Part shown: in pieces, positions 1 through 8,220 of the stretch
Numbering within the stretch: position 1 is the first letter of the stretch
How the letters are laid out: each line of letters opens with the position of its first letter
From: Burkholderia territorii
GTDB lineage: Bacteria > Pseudomonadota > Gammaproteobacteria > Burkholderiales > Burkholderiaceae
Assembly (NCBI RefSeq): GCF_902833055.1
Contig: NZ_CADFEJ010000005.1
Span: 62,001 to 126,000 of the forward strand
Length of the DNA stretch: 64,000 nt
Reading direction: 5' to 3'
Made by a program: the position numbers and the translations under genes
Notes under the pieces: model-generated
What the model saw: only the letters and a program-made list of their open reading frames with translations
Told to the model about the DNA's origin: nothing
Database searches by the model: none

Positions 1-452
1 TACGGCACGCGACGAATGCCGCGCGTCGCGTTCGACGACACGTTGACGATCGTGCCGCCCCCGCCCGCCAGCAGATGCGGCAGCACCGCGTGGCAGCTGT
101 AGAGCGTCGGCATCAGCGAGCGGCGGATTTCCGCGTCGATCTGCTCGGGTTCGAACTCGGCGAACGGCCGCATCCGGATCGCGCCGCCGACGCCGTTGAT
201 CAGCACGTCGATCCGGCCGAACGTCGCGACCGCGCACGCCATCGCCGCGCGTGCGCCGTCGTAGGTTTCGAGATCCGCGACGAAGCCGGCCGTGTTGCCG
301 CCCGGCGCCTCGGCCGCGACCTCCGCGACGAAGTCCGCGCGATCGACGAACAGCACACGGCCGCCCTCCGCCGCCGCGCGCAGCGCGACGCCGCGGCCGA
401 TGCCCTGTGCCGCGCCGGTGACGACTACGACCTTTCCGGAGAATCGTTGCAT
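1..452 (-). CDS. benD: benzoate cis-diol dehydrogenase BenD (partial, 3' end outside window)
   Basis: Short-chain dehydrogenase that oxidises the benzoate cis-dihydrodiol made by BenABC to catechol, releasing CO2 and using NAD+. The start at 452 gives MQRFSGKVVVVTG, and the Rossmann motif TGAAQGIG lies at residues 12-19. An NVSS segment, which holds the catalytic serine region of SDR enzymes, appears near residue 140. The window ends before the YxxxK motif and the stop codon. Only two bases separate it from benC upstream, so it is the last visible gene of the cat-ben operon. The family call is firm and the benD name rests mainly on the operon. Confidence 0.93.
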   Translation of the reverse strand, partial: MQRFSGKVVVVTGAAQGIGRGVALRAAAEGGRVLFVDRADFVAEVAAEAPGGNTAGFVADLETYDGARAAMACAVATFGRIDVLINGVGGAIRMRPFAEFEPEQIDAEIRRSLMPTLYSCHAVLPHLLAGGGGTIVNVSSNATRGIRRVP

Positions 453-454
453 GA

Positions 455-1477
455 TCATGCCGCCTTTGCCGTGACGTTCGGGGTGAACTTCTCGTAGTGG
501 AAGCTGTTGGGCTTCACGCCTGCGTCGTCGAAATACTGGCGCACCGCGTCGACCATCGGCGGCGGCCCGCACAGGTAGACGTCCACGTCGCCGTCGTTGA
601 GCGCATCGGCCGGAATATGCTGCGTGACCCAGCCCTTGCGCGGATGGCTCGACGCCGCATCGGCGACGACGGTCGCGAAGCTGAAGTTCGGCAGCTTCGC
701 CGCATACGCTTCGATCGCGTCGACCAGCACCAGGTCGAGATCGCGCGTCACGCCGTAGATCAGGTGCACCTTCTGCTGCGAGCCGCTGCGCGCGAGCACT
801 TCCAGCATCGACAGGAACGGCGCGAGGCCCGTGCCGCCCGCGAGGAACAGCAGCGGCCGTGCGACGTCGCGCAGGTAGAAGCTGCCGAGCGGCCCGTTCA
901 GTTCGAGCGTGTCGCCGGGCTTCGCGGATTCGAGCCACGTGCTCATCACGCCGCCGGGAATCTTCTTGATCAGGAATCCGACCTTCGTGTCGCCCGGCGC
1001 GGACGAGAACGAATACGACCGGTGCTGGCCGCTGCCCGGCACGCCGATGTTCACGTACTGGCCGGGCAGGAAGGCCGGCGCGGCCGCATCGACGTCCAGT
1101 TCGAGCACGATCGCCGCATCGTTGTGCGGCTCGACCTTCGTCACGGTCGCGGCGAACGCGCTGTGGCCGGTCTTGCATGCGACGGACGACGTCGGCACCG
1201 CGATCACGCAATCGCTTTGCGGCACCATCTGGCAGGTCAGCACGAGGCCGCCGTCCTTCTCGTCCTCGGTGAGCGCATCGTCGATGTAATCGTCGCCGAG
1301 GTCGTAGCTGCCGCTTTCCGCGCGGCACTTGCAGGTGCCGCACACGCCGTCGGAACAGTCCATCGGCAGGTTGATCTTCGCGCGGAACGCGGCGTCGAGC
1401 ACCTTCTCGCCGGCCTTGCAGTCGATGAAGCGGGTGACCCCGTCCTCGAAGTTCAGTGCAATCTTGTAGGTGGACAT
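455..1477 (-). CDS. benC: benzoate 1,2-dioxygenase electron transfer component BenC
   Basis: Reductase of the two-component benzoate dioxygenase, passing electrons from NADH through FAD and a [2Fe-2S] cluster to BenAB. At 340 aa it has the usual family length. An N-terminal plant-type ferredoxin domain carries cysteines C41, C46, C49 and C82. A ferredoxin-NADP reductase-type module follows, with the flavin motif RSYSFSS and the nucleotide-binding GGTGLAPFLSML. The start at 1477 (MSTYKIALNF) begins directly at the ferredoxin domain, and an upstream in-frame extension reads as non-coding. It lies 41 bases after benB and two bases before benD. Confidence 0.96.
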   Translation of the reverse strand: MSTYKIALNFEDGVTRFIDCKAGEKVLDAAFRAKINLPMDCSDGVCGTCKCRAESGSYDLGDDYIDDALTEDEKDGGLVLTCQMVPQSDCVIAVPTSSVACKTGHSAFAATVTKVEPHNDAAIVLELDVDAAAPAFLPGQYVNIGVPGSGQHRSYSFSSAPGDTKVGFLIKKIPGGVMSTWLESAKPGDTLELNGPLGSFYLRDVARPLLFLAGGTGLAPFLSMLEVLARSGSQQKVHLIYGVTRDLDLVLVDAIEAYAAKLPNFSFATVVADAASSHPRKGWVTQHIPADALNDGDVDVYLCGPPPMVDAVRQYFDDAGVKPNSFHYEKFTPNVTAKAA

Positions 1478-1518
1478 GACATCGTCTCCCTGTGTTACGT
1501 ATCGAATCGATCGGGGCG

Positions 1519-2007
1519 TCAGACGTGGTACACGTCGAGCACCTGCCGGATGTAGTCGTTCTTCAGCACGATCTTCTTGTTCGAGATCAGCAGCGCGTCG
1601 CCCACCTGGCGCAGCGTGACGAACATCGTCCCGAAGAAGTGATCGGTCACGCGGTAGCGGTGGTTCAGCGTGTGGAAGTTGTAGCGCACGTCCACCTCGC
1701 CGTCGCGCTCGGCCAGCACCTCGACGTTCGTCACGTTGTGGCTGGTGCGCGGCTCGGGCGTCGACGCGCCGCTGCGCTCGGTCTTGATCCGGAACACGCG
1801 ATCCTCGAGGCCGCCGCGATCCGCGTAGTACATCAGCGAGATCTGGCTCTGCGGATCGTCGGTCGGCCGGTCGTCGTCGTCCCACGCGGGCATCCAGTAC
1901 GTGACGTCTTCCGTGTAGCAGGTCAGCCACGCGTCCCACTCGCGGTCGTCGAGCAGGCGCGCTTCGCGATACAGCGCCGCGCAGATGGTCCGGTAATCGA
2001 TGTTCAT
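1519..2007 (-). CDS. benB: benzoate 1,2-dioxygenase small (beta) subunit BenB
   Basis: Beta subunit of the ring-hydroxylating benzoate dioxygenase. It has a structural role in the alpha3beta3 hexamer and no metal centre. The 162-aa product starting MNIDYRTIC has the compact cystatin-like fold length expected of the family, with typical stretches such as [20 protein letters not shown]. The ATG at 2007 overlaps the benA stop codon as ATGA, so the two subunits are probably translationally coupled. The same frame stays open upstream of the ATG, but that stretch overlaps benA and is not coding. Confidence 0.96.
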   Translation of the reverse strand: MNIDYRTICAALYREARLLDDREWDAWLTCYTEDVTYWMPAWDDDDRPTDDPQSQISLMYYADRGGLEDRVFRIKTERSGASTPEPRTSHNVTNVEVLAERDGEVDVRYNFHTLNHRYRVTDHFFGTMFVTLRQVGDALLISNKKIVLKNDYIRQVLDVYHV

Positions 2008-3362
2008 GCCTCTACCTCCCCACGTTCCTTCTTCAGTGCATCGCGCATCACGTGCACCCAGTATTCGTGCTGGCACACGAACAGCCCTTCGTCCTCGCTG
2101 CGCTCGCCCGACATGCGCGGGTTCAGTCCCATTTTTTTCGCGTTCTCGTCCGGCCCGTCGATCCAAAGCGGCGCGCCGCGCGACAGGTCGTTCCACATCG
2201 CCGTGATGCCCGCATAGCCGGCCTGGCACGCGCGGAACTCCTCAAGGTCGTCGGCCGTGCCCATGCCGGTCACGTTGAAGAAATCCTCGTACTGGCGAAT
2301 GCGCGTCGCGCGGTCGGCCGCGCTCTCGCCCTTCGGCGCGAAACAGAAGATGCTGACTTCGGTCCTGTCGACGCCGAGCGGACGCACGACGCGGATCTGC
2401 GTGCTGAACTGGTCCATCAGGAACACGTTCGGATACACGCAGAGATTGCGCGTCTGGTTCACGATGAAGTCGGCCTGCACGTCGCCGACGCGCGCCTTGA
2501 TCTCGTCGCGGTGCTGGTACACCGGCCGCACCTCGGGGTTCATCGTCTTGGTCCACAGCAGAATGTGCCCGTGGTCGAAGCCGTACACGCCGGCGACCGA
2601 CTTGCTCCAGCTGTTCGCATCGACGGCCTTGGTGCCGTCTTCCTTGCGGCGGCCCATCGTCGCCGCGTAGTTCCAGTGCACGGTGCTCACGTGATAGCCG
2701 TCGCAGCCGTTCTCCATCTGCATCTTCCAGTTGCCTTCGTAGATGTACGAAGAGTTGCCGCGCAGCACTTCGAGGCCGTTCGGCGCCTGGTCGACGATCT
2801 GGTCGATGATCACGCGCGCCTCGCCGAGATACTCGTCGAGCGGCAGCACGTCGTCGCTGAGGCTGCCGAACAGGAAGCCGCGATAGTTCTCGAAGCGCGC
2901 GACCTTCTTCAGGTCGTGCGAGCCGTGCGTGTTGAACTGCACCGGATACTCGGTCGTCTTCTCGTCCTTCACCTTCAGCAGCTTGCCGGTGTTCGAGAAG
3001 GTCCAGCCGTGGAACGGGCACGTGAAGCTGCCCTTGTTGCCGTGCTTGCGGCGGCACAGCATCGCGCCCTTGTGCGCGCAGGCATTGATCACCGCGTGCA
3101 GCTCGCCGGCCTTGTCGCGCGTGATGACGATCGGCTGGCGGCCGATCCACGTCGTGTAGTAATCGTTGTTGTTCGGGATCTGGCTTTCATGTGCGAGGTA
3201 CACCCAGTTGCGCTCGAAGATGTGCTTCATCTCGAGCTCGAAGAGCGCCTCGTTGGTGAAGATGTCGCGGCGGCAGCGGAAGACGCCGGCCTCCTTGTCG
3301 TCCTGCACGGCGGTGGCGAGCAGGTGGTCCAGTTCGGTGGTGTGGTCGATCGTGGCGGACAT
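2004..3362 (-). CDS. benA: benzoate 1,2-dioxygenase large (alpha) subunit BenA
   Basis: Catalytic alpha subunit of benzoate dioxygenase, which adds O2 to benzoate to give the 1,2-cis-dihydrodiol. The 452-aa protein carries the Rieske [2Fe-2S] ligands C95-x-H97 and C115-x2-H118 (motif CPFHGW). The mononuclear iron histidines lie in GYHVSTVHW, at H224 and H229. The start at 3362 ([10 protein letters not shown]) was chosen because GGAGG lies seven bases upstream; a further in-frame ATG 39 bases earlier lacks one. It follows catA by 117 bases on the same strand and overlaps benB. Confidence 0.97.
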   Translation of the reverse strand: MSATIDHTTELDHLLATAVQDDKEAGVFRCRRDIFTNEALFELEMKHIFERNWVYLAHESQIPNNNDYYTTWIGRQPIVITRDKAGELHAVINACAHKGAMLCRRKHGNKGSFTCPFHGWTFSNTGKLLKVKDEKTTEYPVQFNTHGSHDLKKVARFENYRGFLFGSLSDDVLPLDEYLGEARVIIDQIVDQAPNGLEVLRGNSSYIYEGNWKMQMENGCDGYHVSTVHWNYAATMGRRKEDGTKAVDANSWSKSVAGVYGFDHGHILLWTKTMNPEVRPVYQHRDEIKARVGDVQADFIVNQTRNLCVYPNVFLMDQFSTQIRVVRPLGVDRTEVSIFCFAPKGESAADRATRIRQYEDFFNVTGMGTADDLEEFRACQAGYAGITAMWNDLSRGAPLWIDGPDENAKKMGLNPRMSGERSEDEGLFVCQHEYWVHVMRDALKKERGEVEA

Positions 3363-3479
3363 GTTGGTTCCTCCAGTGCGCGTGCCGGCTCCTGCAAGCA
3401 CGCTCGCATCGGTATCGATTGAATCTCGCGGGTAGCCGGCCGGCGGCGGCGCTGACCGCGCCGCCGTGCCGTCGGGCGG

Positions 3480-4415
3480 TTATGCCGTGGCGGAAGCGCG
3501 CAGGCGTTCGACGATCTGGTTGTCCTTGCCCTCGACGCGCGGCGTCAGGACGAAGTTGAACTCGATGTCCTGGTATGCGTCCGCCTTCAGCCCGAGCGCG
3601 GCGCCGCCGGTCTTGCGGGTGACGGGCGGAATCAGCTCCTCGCGCGTCGCATACGCGAAGTCGTCCCAGATCAGCGGGTCGCCGTCGATGTTGAACTGCG
3701 TCGTGAGCTTGCGGTGGCCGTCGCTGGTCACGAAGAAGTGCACGTGCGCCGGGCGGTTGCCGTGGCGGCCGAGGCGGTCGAGCAGTTGCTGCGTCGCGCC
3801 CTGCGGCGGGCAGCCGTAGCCGACCGGCATCAGCGTGCGGAATTCGTACTTGCCGTCCGCGCCCGTCCTCACCGCGCCGCGCAGGTTGAAGTCGCTCTGC
3901 GTGCCGGTCGGGTCGAAGTGCGAGTAGAAGCCGTGCGAGTTCGCGTGCCAGCATTCGACCAGCGCGCCGGCAACCGGCTTGCCGTCGAGGCCGGTAACCG
4001 TGCCATGGATCACGAGCGGGCCCGCGCCTTCATCCGCATCGACGTCGATCTTCGCGACGCCGTCGCGCACCGGCGCGCCGCCGACATACAGCGGGCCTTC
4101 GATCGTGCGCGGCGTGCCGCCGTCGAGGCCGAGCACCTCGTCCTCGGCGTCCATCCGGATGTCGAGATACTTCTCGAGGCCGAGGCCGGCCGCGAGCAGC
4201 GCCGCCTCGCCGTCCTGGCCGAGCTTGTTCAGGTAGTTCACGCCGGCCCACACTTCGTCGGGCGTGATGTCGAGGTCGTCGATCGCCTTGAACAGGTCGC
4301 CGAGCAGCCGCAGCACGACCTGCTGCGTGCGCGCGTTGCCGCCATCGCCGCCCGCGTTCGACGCGGCCTTCAGCAGATCCTGCACTTCCTTGGTTTCGAA
4401 TACTTTGACGCTCAT
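3480..4415 (-). CDS. catA: catechol 1,2-dioxygenase CatA
   Basis: Intradiol ring-cleavage enzyme that converts catechol to cis,cis-muconate with a non-haem Fe(III). The 311-aa length is normal for the family. The N-terminal helical dimerisation region with the lipid-binding tunnel is followed by the beta-sandwich catalytic domain. The iron histidines fall at H224 and H226 in RPAHVHFF, and a tyrosine ligand is expected in the nearby GYGCPPQGA segment. The gene sits between catC and benA on the minus strand, so the upper (ben) and lower (cat) pathway steps share one transcription unit. Confidence 0.97.
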   Translation of the reverse strand: MSVKVFETKEVQDLLKAASNAGGDGGNARTQQVVLRLLGDLFKAIDDLDITPDEVWAGVNYLNKLGQDGEAALLAAGLGLEKYLDIRMDAEDEVLGLDGGTPRTIEGPLYVGGAPVRDGVAKIDVDADEGAGPLVIHGTVTGLDGKPVAGALVECWHANSHGFYSHFDPTGTQSDFNLRGAVRTGADGKYEFRTLMPVGYGCPPQGATQQLLDRLGRHGNRPAHVHFFVTSDGHRKLTTQFNIDGDPLIWDDFAYATREELIPPVTRKTGGAALGLKADAYQDIEFNFVLTPRVEGKDNQIVERLRASATA

Positions 4416-4488
4416 GATGGTGTCTCCACGTGTATTTTGGGGAAAGGTGACCCGGTGCCCGCCGTTACAGCAGCGGCGGCTCCGTGGC

Positions 4489-4779
4489 TCAAACGTCGCC
4501 GTCGTGTATCGACGACGGGTGGCGACACAACGGCGTCACCGAAATCTTCATGTACGGGAACAGCGGCAGGCCGGTCAGGATCTCGTGCAGCTCGGCGTTG
4601 CCGGACACGTCGAACACGCTGTAGTTCGCGTATTCGCCGGCGATGCGCCAGATGTGGCGCCACTTGCCGCTGTGCTGCAGCGCCTGCGAATACGCCTTTT
4701 CGCGGGTCTTGATCTCGTCGGCCACGCCGGCCGGCATGTCGGCCGGCAGGTTGACGTCCATGCGTACGTGGAAAAGCAT
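4489..4779 (-). CDS. catC: muconolactone delta-isomerase CatC
   Basis: Small enzyme (96 aa) that isomerises muconolactone to beta-ketoadipate enol-lactone, following CatB in the ortho-cleavage pathway. The protein starts MLFHVRMDVNLPADMP, the usual CatC N-terminus, and contains GKWRHIWRIAGEYANYSVFDV, typical of the ferredoxin-like fold of this decameric enzyme. It is 73 bases before catA and 78 bases after catB. The gene order catB-catC-catA is as in other Burkholderia. Confidence 0.96.
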   Translation of the reverse strand: MLFHVRMDVNLPADMPAGVADEIKTREKAYSQALQHSGKWRHIWRIAGEYANYSVFDVSGNAELHEILTGLPLFPYMKISVTPLCRHPSSIHDGDV

Positions 4780-4830
4780 CGTGATGTCCTGTGCGTGATC
4801 GTGTTATTGCGGGTTATTGCGCGCTGTCGC

Positions 4831-4862
4831 GGGTCAGCGGGTCAGCGGGTCAGCGGGTCAGC
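4831..4862. repeat. 8-bp tandem repeat (GGGTCAGC x4) at the catB 3' end
   Basis: Four exact head-to-tail copies of GGGTCAGC. The last copy contains the catB stop codon, and the other three lie in the catB-catC gap. On the coding strand each unit supplies a TGA, but because the unit is 8 bp they fall in rotating frames. Slippage here would change the catB-catC spacing, not either protein. Confidence 0.85.
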
Positions 4863-5994
4863 GCGACACTTTCGTCAGCCCGTCGCGAGTGAAGCGTGCG
4901 ACCTTCGCTTCGTCGAGTTCGATGCCGAGGCCCGGTCCGCTCGGCACGGTCAGTTCGAAATCGCTGTAGTCGAGCGGGGTCGCGAGAATCTCTTCGGTAA
5001 TCAGTAGCGGTCCGAACAGTTCGGTGCCCCACTGCAGGTTCGCGAAGCTCGCGAACAGATGCGCGGACGCAACCGTGCTGAACGCGCCTTCGAGCATCGT
5101 GCCACCGTACAGCTCGATGCCGGCCGCATCCGCGATCGCCGCGACGCGCTGCGCGGCGAACAGGCCGCCGCTCTGCTCGATCTTGATCGCGAACACGTCC
5201 GCGCCGTGATGCTTCGCGATCTCGAACGCGCTGTCCGGGCCTTGCAGGATTTCGTCGGCCATCAGCGCAACCGGAAAGCGGCGCATCAGGCGCGCGAGCG
5301 CCGCGGCCGACGCGACCGGCTGCTCGACGAGTTCGCAGCCGGCATCGGCGAGCGCCGGAATCGCGCGCGCGGCCTGCGTTTCGCTCCACGCCATGTTCAC
5401 GTCGACGCGCACCGACGCGCGCTCGCCGACCGCCCGCTTGATCTCGGCCACGTGCCGGATGTCCGCGTCGAGCGCCTTCGCGCCGATCTTCAGCTTGAAC
5501 ACGTTGTGGCGGCGCAGCTCCAGCATGCGCTCCGCTTCGGCGATGTCGGTCGCCGTGTTGCCCGAGGCGAGCGTCCATGCGACCGGCAGGCGATCGCGCC
5601 TGCGCCCGCCGAGCAGCTCGCTGACCGGCACGCCGATGCGCTTGCCGTGCGCATCGAGCAGCGCGGTTTCAAGCGCGCTCTTCGCGAAGTGATTGACCTT
5701 CGCGAGCTTGCCGAGGAACGCCATCAGCGCCTGGATGCGTGTCGCATCCTTGCCGATGACGGCCGGTGCGAGGTAAGCGTCGATCGCGAGCTTCATCGCT
5801 TCCGGGCTTTCCGGGCCATAGGCCATCCCGGCGATCGTGGTGCCTTCGCCCGTGCCCGTCACGCCGTCACTGCAGGTCACCTTCACCAGCATCAGCGTCT
5901 GGCCGTGCATCGTGGCGACCGACAGCTTGTGCGGACGGATCGTCGGCAGGTCGACGAGGCGGGTTTCAATGCGTTCGATGGTGACTGGGGACAT
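4858..5994 (-). CDS. catB: muconate cycloisomerase CatB
   Basis: Enolase-superfamily enzyme that cyclises cis,cis-muconate to muconolactone with Mn2+. The chosen product is 378 aa, close to the 370-380 aa usual for CatB, and starts MSPVTIERIETRLVDLPTIR. The barrel carries the KLKIGAK lysine motif and the downstream acidic metal-ligand segments. A start at 6021 would add nine residues (MNSPHAACP). I prefer 5994 because the best -10 candidate (6030-6035) would place the transcript start at about 6023, leaving no leader for 6021. Neither start has a clear ribosome binding site. This is the promoter-proximal gene of the cat-ben operon. Confidence 0.94.
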   Translation of the reverse strand: MSPVTIERIETRLVDLPTIRPHKLSVATMHGQTLMLVKVTCSDGVTGTGEGTTIAGMAYGPESPEAMKLAIDAYLAPAVIGKDATRIQALMAFLGKLAKVNHFAKSALETALLDAHGKRIGVPVSELLGGRRRDRLPVAWTLASGNTATDIAEAERMLELRRHNVFKLKIGAKALDADIRHVAEIKRAVGERASVRVDVNMAWSETQAARAIPALADAGCELVEQPVASAAALARLMRRFPVALMADEILQGPDSAFEIAKHHGADVFAIKIEQSGGLFAAQRVAAIADAAGIELYGGTMLEGAFSTVASAHLFASFANLQWGTELFGPLLITEEILATPLDYSDFELTVPSGPGLGIELDEAKVARFTRDGLTKVSR

Positions 5995-6029
5995 GGGGCA
6001 CGCTGCGTGTGGGGAGTTCATGGAACGGA

Positions 6030-6060
6030 TTTATACGCGGCGCGGAAATGGACCGTCCAA
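6030..6060 (-). promoter_or_regulatory. candidate promoter of the catBCA-benABCD operon
   Basis: Read on the minus strand, TTGGAC (6060-6055) and TATAAA (6035-6030) are separated by 19 bases. The spacing is a little long for sigma-70, as is common at activator-dependent promoters. The predicted transcript start is near 6023. The match is by eye only. Confidence 0.45.
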
Positions 6061-6081
6061 TACTTTTGGTCTCGCTTTTTC

Positions 6082-6096
6082 ATACCTGACAGGTAT
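6082..6096. promoter_or_regulatory. BenM/CatM-type LysR operator (ATAC-N7-GTAT)
   Basis: ATACCTGACAGGTAT is a perfect dyad around its central base. It fits the ATAC-N7-GTAT consensus known for the LysR regulators BenM and CatM, which respond to muconate and benzoate. It lies about 22 bases upstream of the candidate -35 element of catB, the usual place for a LysR recognition site. No regulator gene lies next to it in the window. Confidence 0.75.
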
Positions 6097-6366
6097 TGAA
6101 ATCGGCTGAAGATAGCGAAATATTGCAGTGCGCCATACCAATTTTGTCTGGTTGTCAGCGCTGGAAGGCTTGATGGGAGGCGCGGGAGGGTTTCGGCGCG
6201 CCGCATCGCGAACGGGGAGCGACGGGCCGGCCGGCGGTTGGCGACGTCAGCGGAAATCGACATCCGGGGCGGGTGGATCAGGGTTTTCCTGATGGGCAGG
6301 CGGTGTGGCCGGCCGCCCATCTTCCGCACGAACGCGCCACGATCCGGCCACGTCCCCGCGGCCCGG
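6097..6366. other. intergenic region upstream of the cat operon
   Basis: No supported gene. The 6097-6170 part is locally AT-richer than the surroundings and contains a GGTAT half-site near 6135-6139 on the minus strand, possibly a secondary LysR contact. The rest, up to the end of the CYTH-CHAD gene, shows nothing recognisable. Confidence 0.5.
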
Positions 6367-7893
6367 TCAGTGCGGCGGCGAAAGACGCCTGAAGCGCTTC
6401 CACAGCGTCTGCAACGTCCGATGATCGGCAGCCACGCGGGCGGTCAGAAAGCCTCGCGCAAAGGCCGCGCCCGGCGCGGCGGCGGGCGACGTGCGAGGCA
6501 GCGCCTTCAGAAGCCGGTCCGCGACGACGGCATCGTTGCGCCAGCCCAGATCGTCCTGAAGCGCGGTCAGCGCGCCGACGTATGACTTGACGGCCCGTTT
6601 GGAACAGAGTGACGCGAAGAATTCGGTCGCGTATCGGACTTTCTTCGCGGCGATGCGGGCACGGTGACGACGGTGATCGTCGAGATCGGCCAGACCCTTG
6701 CCGCGTTTGATCAGCTTGCGGTGCCGCCGACGCAGCACATCGACGGCAAACTCCGTCGCCGGCCGATCGATCGCCTCGCGCTGCGCGTCGGACATCCCGT
6801 CTCGCCAGCCTCGTCGGCTCGCCCACGACGCGAGTTGCAACGCGAGCCGCGTGTAGCGGACCGACTCGACCGCCTCGGCCGCGCGCTGCCGGTTCCTGAC
6901 CGCGATCTGCTCGCACGCGTCGCGGGCCGCACGAACGTCGTCGGGATGGCCGTTCGCGCCGACCTGTTCTAGGGTGGATCCCGCAAGCACCTCCCAGTCC
7001 CGCGCGGTGCCCAATTCGGACGCGATCCAGCGCAGTTCGTCGTCAAGGCCCGGAATCGCGGGAATCACCTTCTCGAACAGGTCGAGGGCGGAACGCAAGC
7101 GCCGCAGCCCGACGCGCATCTGATGGACGCATGACGGATCGTGCCCCGACGCGACGCCTCGTTCGTTCGCATTGATCTGGTCCAGACAGTTGCTCGCGAT
7201 GCGGCGAAATGCGTCTTCGATCGAATCGCGCTTCTTCAGTCGCACCGGTCGCGCCTTGACCGCCGGTCGGTGCTCGCCGACGAGCAGCCCGTAGCCGAGA
7301 TCGGCCTTGCTGTCGCGATCGATCCGCAACGGCACGACGTCGAGCAATGCCCGCGCGACGCCGTACAGGCTTTCCGGCTCACCGTGCTTCAGCTCCAGTT
7401 CGACGGCGGCGATCGGGACCGAGCCCGGCTCCGCGTCGACGGTGCCCTTGTCGAGCGCGACCTCGAGTTCATCGCCGGACGGCAGGCGCAGCGGAACCAC
7501 CGAGCGCCTGATCCGCGTGACGAATACCGGCTTGAGCTGGCTGGCCGTGGCCGCATCGCGCACGAGCCTGCCGCAGTCGCTGTCCTCGGGGATGTGCGCC
7601 TGCAGCGGCTCGAGATCGGGAACGTCGCCATCGACCGGCATTTCGAACTCGTCCCTGTCGAACAGCCCGGCCTGCGCCGCTCCTTCCAGCTTCAACGTCT
7701 GAATCCTGCCGTCGCCGCTCGCGCGCACCCGCAGCGACGCGCCGCACCGGTGAAAGGCCAGCGCGGGCGTATCGAAGTAGGTGCTCGTCAGCTGTTGCGA
7801 CGTGCCGGCGCGCCCGGCTTGCGCGAGCAACGGCGCGTGACGCAGCCTGTCGAGGTCCTTTGCGGAGATCCGCAGTTTCAACTCGCGTTCCAT
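6367..7893 (-). CDS. CYTH-CHAD domain protein (inorganic triphosphatase-like)
   Basis: A 508-aa cytosolic protein with an N-terminal CYTH (triphosphate tunnel metalloenzyme) domain of about 210 residues and a C-terminal CHAD helical domain. The signature ExExK is at residues 2-6 (ERELK). The CHAD half is rich in histidine and arginine and includes HQMRVGLRRLRSALD, typical of polyphosphate-binding CHAD helices. The family (like E. coli YgiF) hydrolyses tripolyphosphate, and CHAD domains bind polyphosphate granules. The start at 7893 has GGAGG four bases upstream; an ATG 24 bases earlier lacks a site. No operon partner is evident. Confidence 0.9.
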   Translation of the reverse strand: MERELKLRISAKDLDRLRHAPLLAQAGRAGTSQQLTSTYFDTPALAFHRCGASLRVRASGDGRIQTLKLEGAAQAGLFDRDEFEMPVDGDVPDLEPLQAHIPEDSDCGRLVRDAATASQLKPVFVTRIRRSVVPLRLPSGDELEVALDKGTVDAEPGSVPIAAVELELKHGEPESLYGVARALLDVVPLRIDRDSKADLGYGLLVGEHRPAVKARPVRLKKRDSIEDAFRRIASNCLDQINANERGVASGHDPSCVHQMRVGLRRLRSALDLFEKVIPAIPGLDDELRWIASELGTARDWEVLAGSTLEQVGANGHPDDVRAARDACEQIAVRNRQRAAEAVESVRYTRLALQLASWASRRGWRDGMSDAQREAIDRPATEFAVDVLRRRHRKLIKRGKGLADLDDHRRHRARIAAKKVRYATEFFASLCSKRAVKSYVGALTALQDDLGWRNDAVVADRLLKALPRTSPAAAPGAAFARGFLTARVAADHRTLQTLWKRFRRLSPPH

Positions 7894-8220
7894 ACCGCCT
7901 CCGAAGTGCGTATCCATCGTGCTGGCTACGCCGGATCGGCCGGGCTGCCGGCCATGCGCGCGACGGGAACGGCCATCGCGAAGGATCCGGTCGCGCACGT
8001 CGGCGCCGTTCCGGGCGAACGGCAACATGGCCACGCGGCCACGTCATGGACGAACCGGCACGAACGCGCAAGGCGGCGCATGTCGCGTGCCTGCGCGCCG
8101 GACGGCATCGGTCACGGGTTGAAGGCGTCGAGGCGATCGGTCACGGTTTGAAGGCGCCAACGTGTCGCATCAAGGAGTCGGCGACCTTGCCGCAGCCGCG
8201 CGGCCGACAGCGACGGCGGA
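7894..8220. other. intergenic spacer between CYTH-CHAD and sotB
   Basis: No supported gene on either strand. It contains the direct repeat at 8107-8156, described separately. It is probably the promoter region of the CYTH-CHAD gene. Confidence 0.5.
8107..8156. repeat. 21-bp imperfect direct repeat
   Basis: Two copies of ATCGGTCACGG[G/T]TTGAAGGCG at 8107-8127 and 8136-8156, differing at one of 21 positions and separated by eight bases. They lie in non-coding DNA. Their centres are 29 bp apart, which is not an exact multiple of the helical turn. They may be a duplicated protein site or a recent local duplication. Confidence 0.75.

Noticed and set aside
8078..8092. Sigma-54-like site AGGCACG-CGAC-ATGC on the minus strand for the CYTH-CHAD gene
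   Set aside because: The -12 element has ATGC, and the site is about 185 bases from the start codon, so it was not listed as a promoter.
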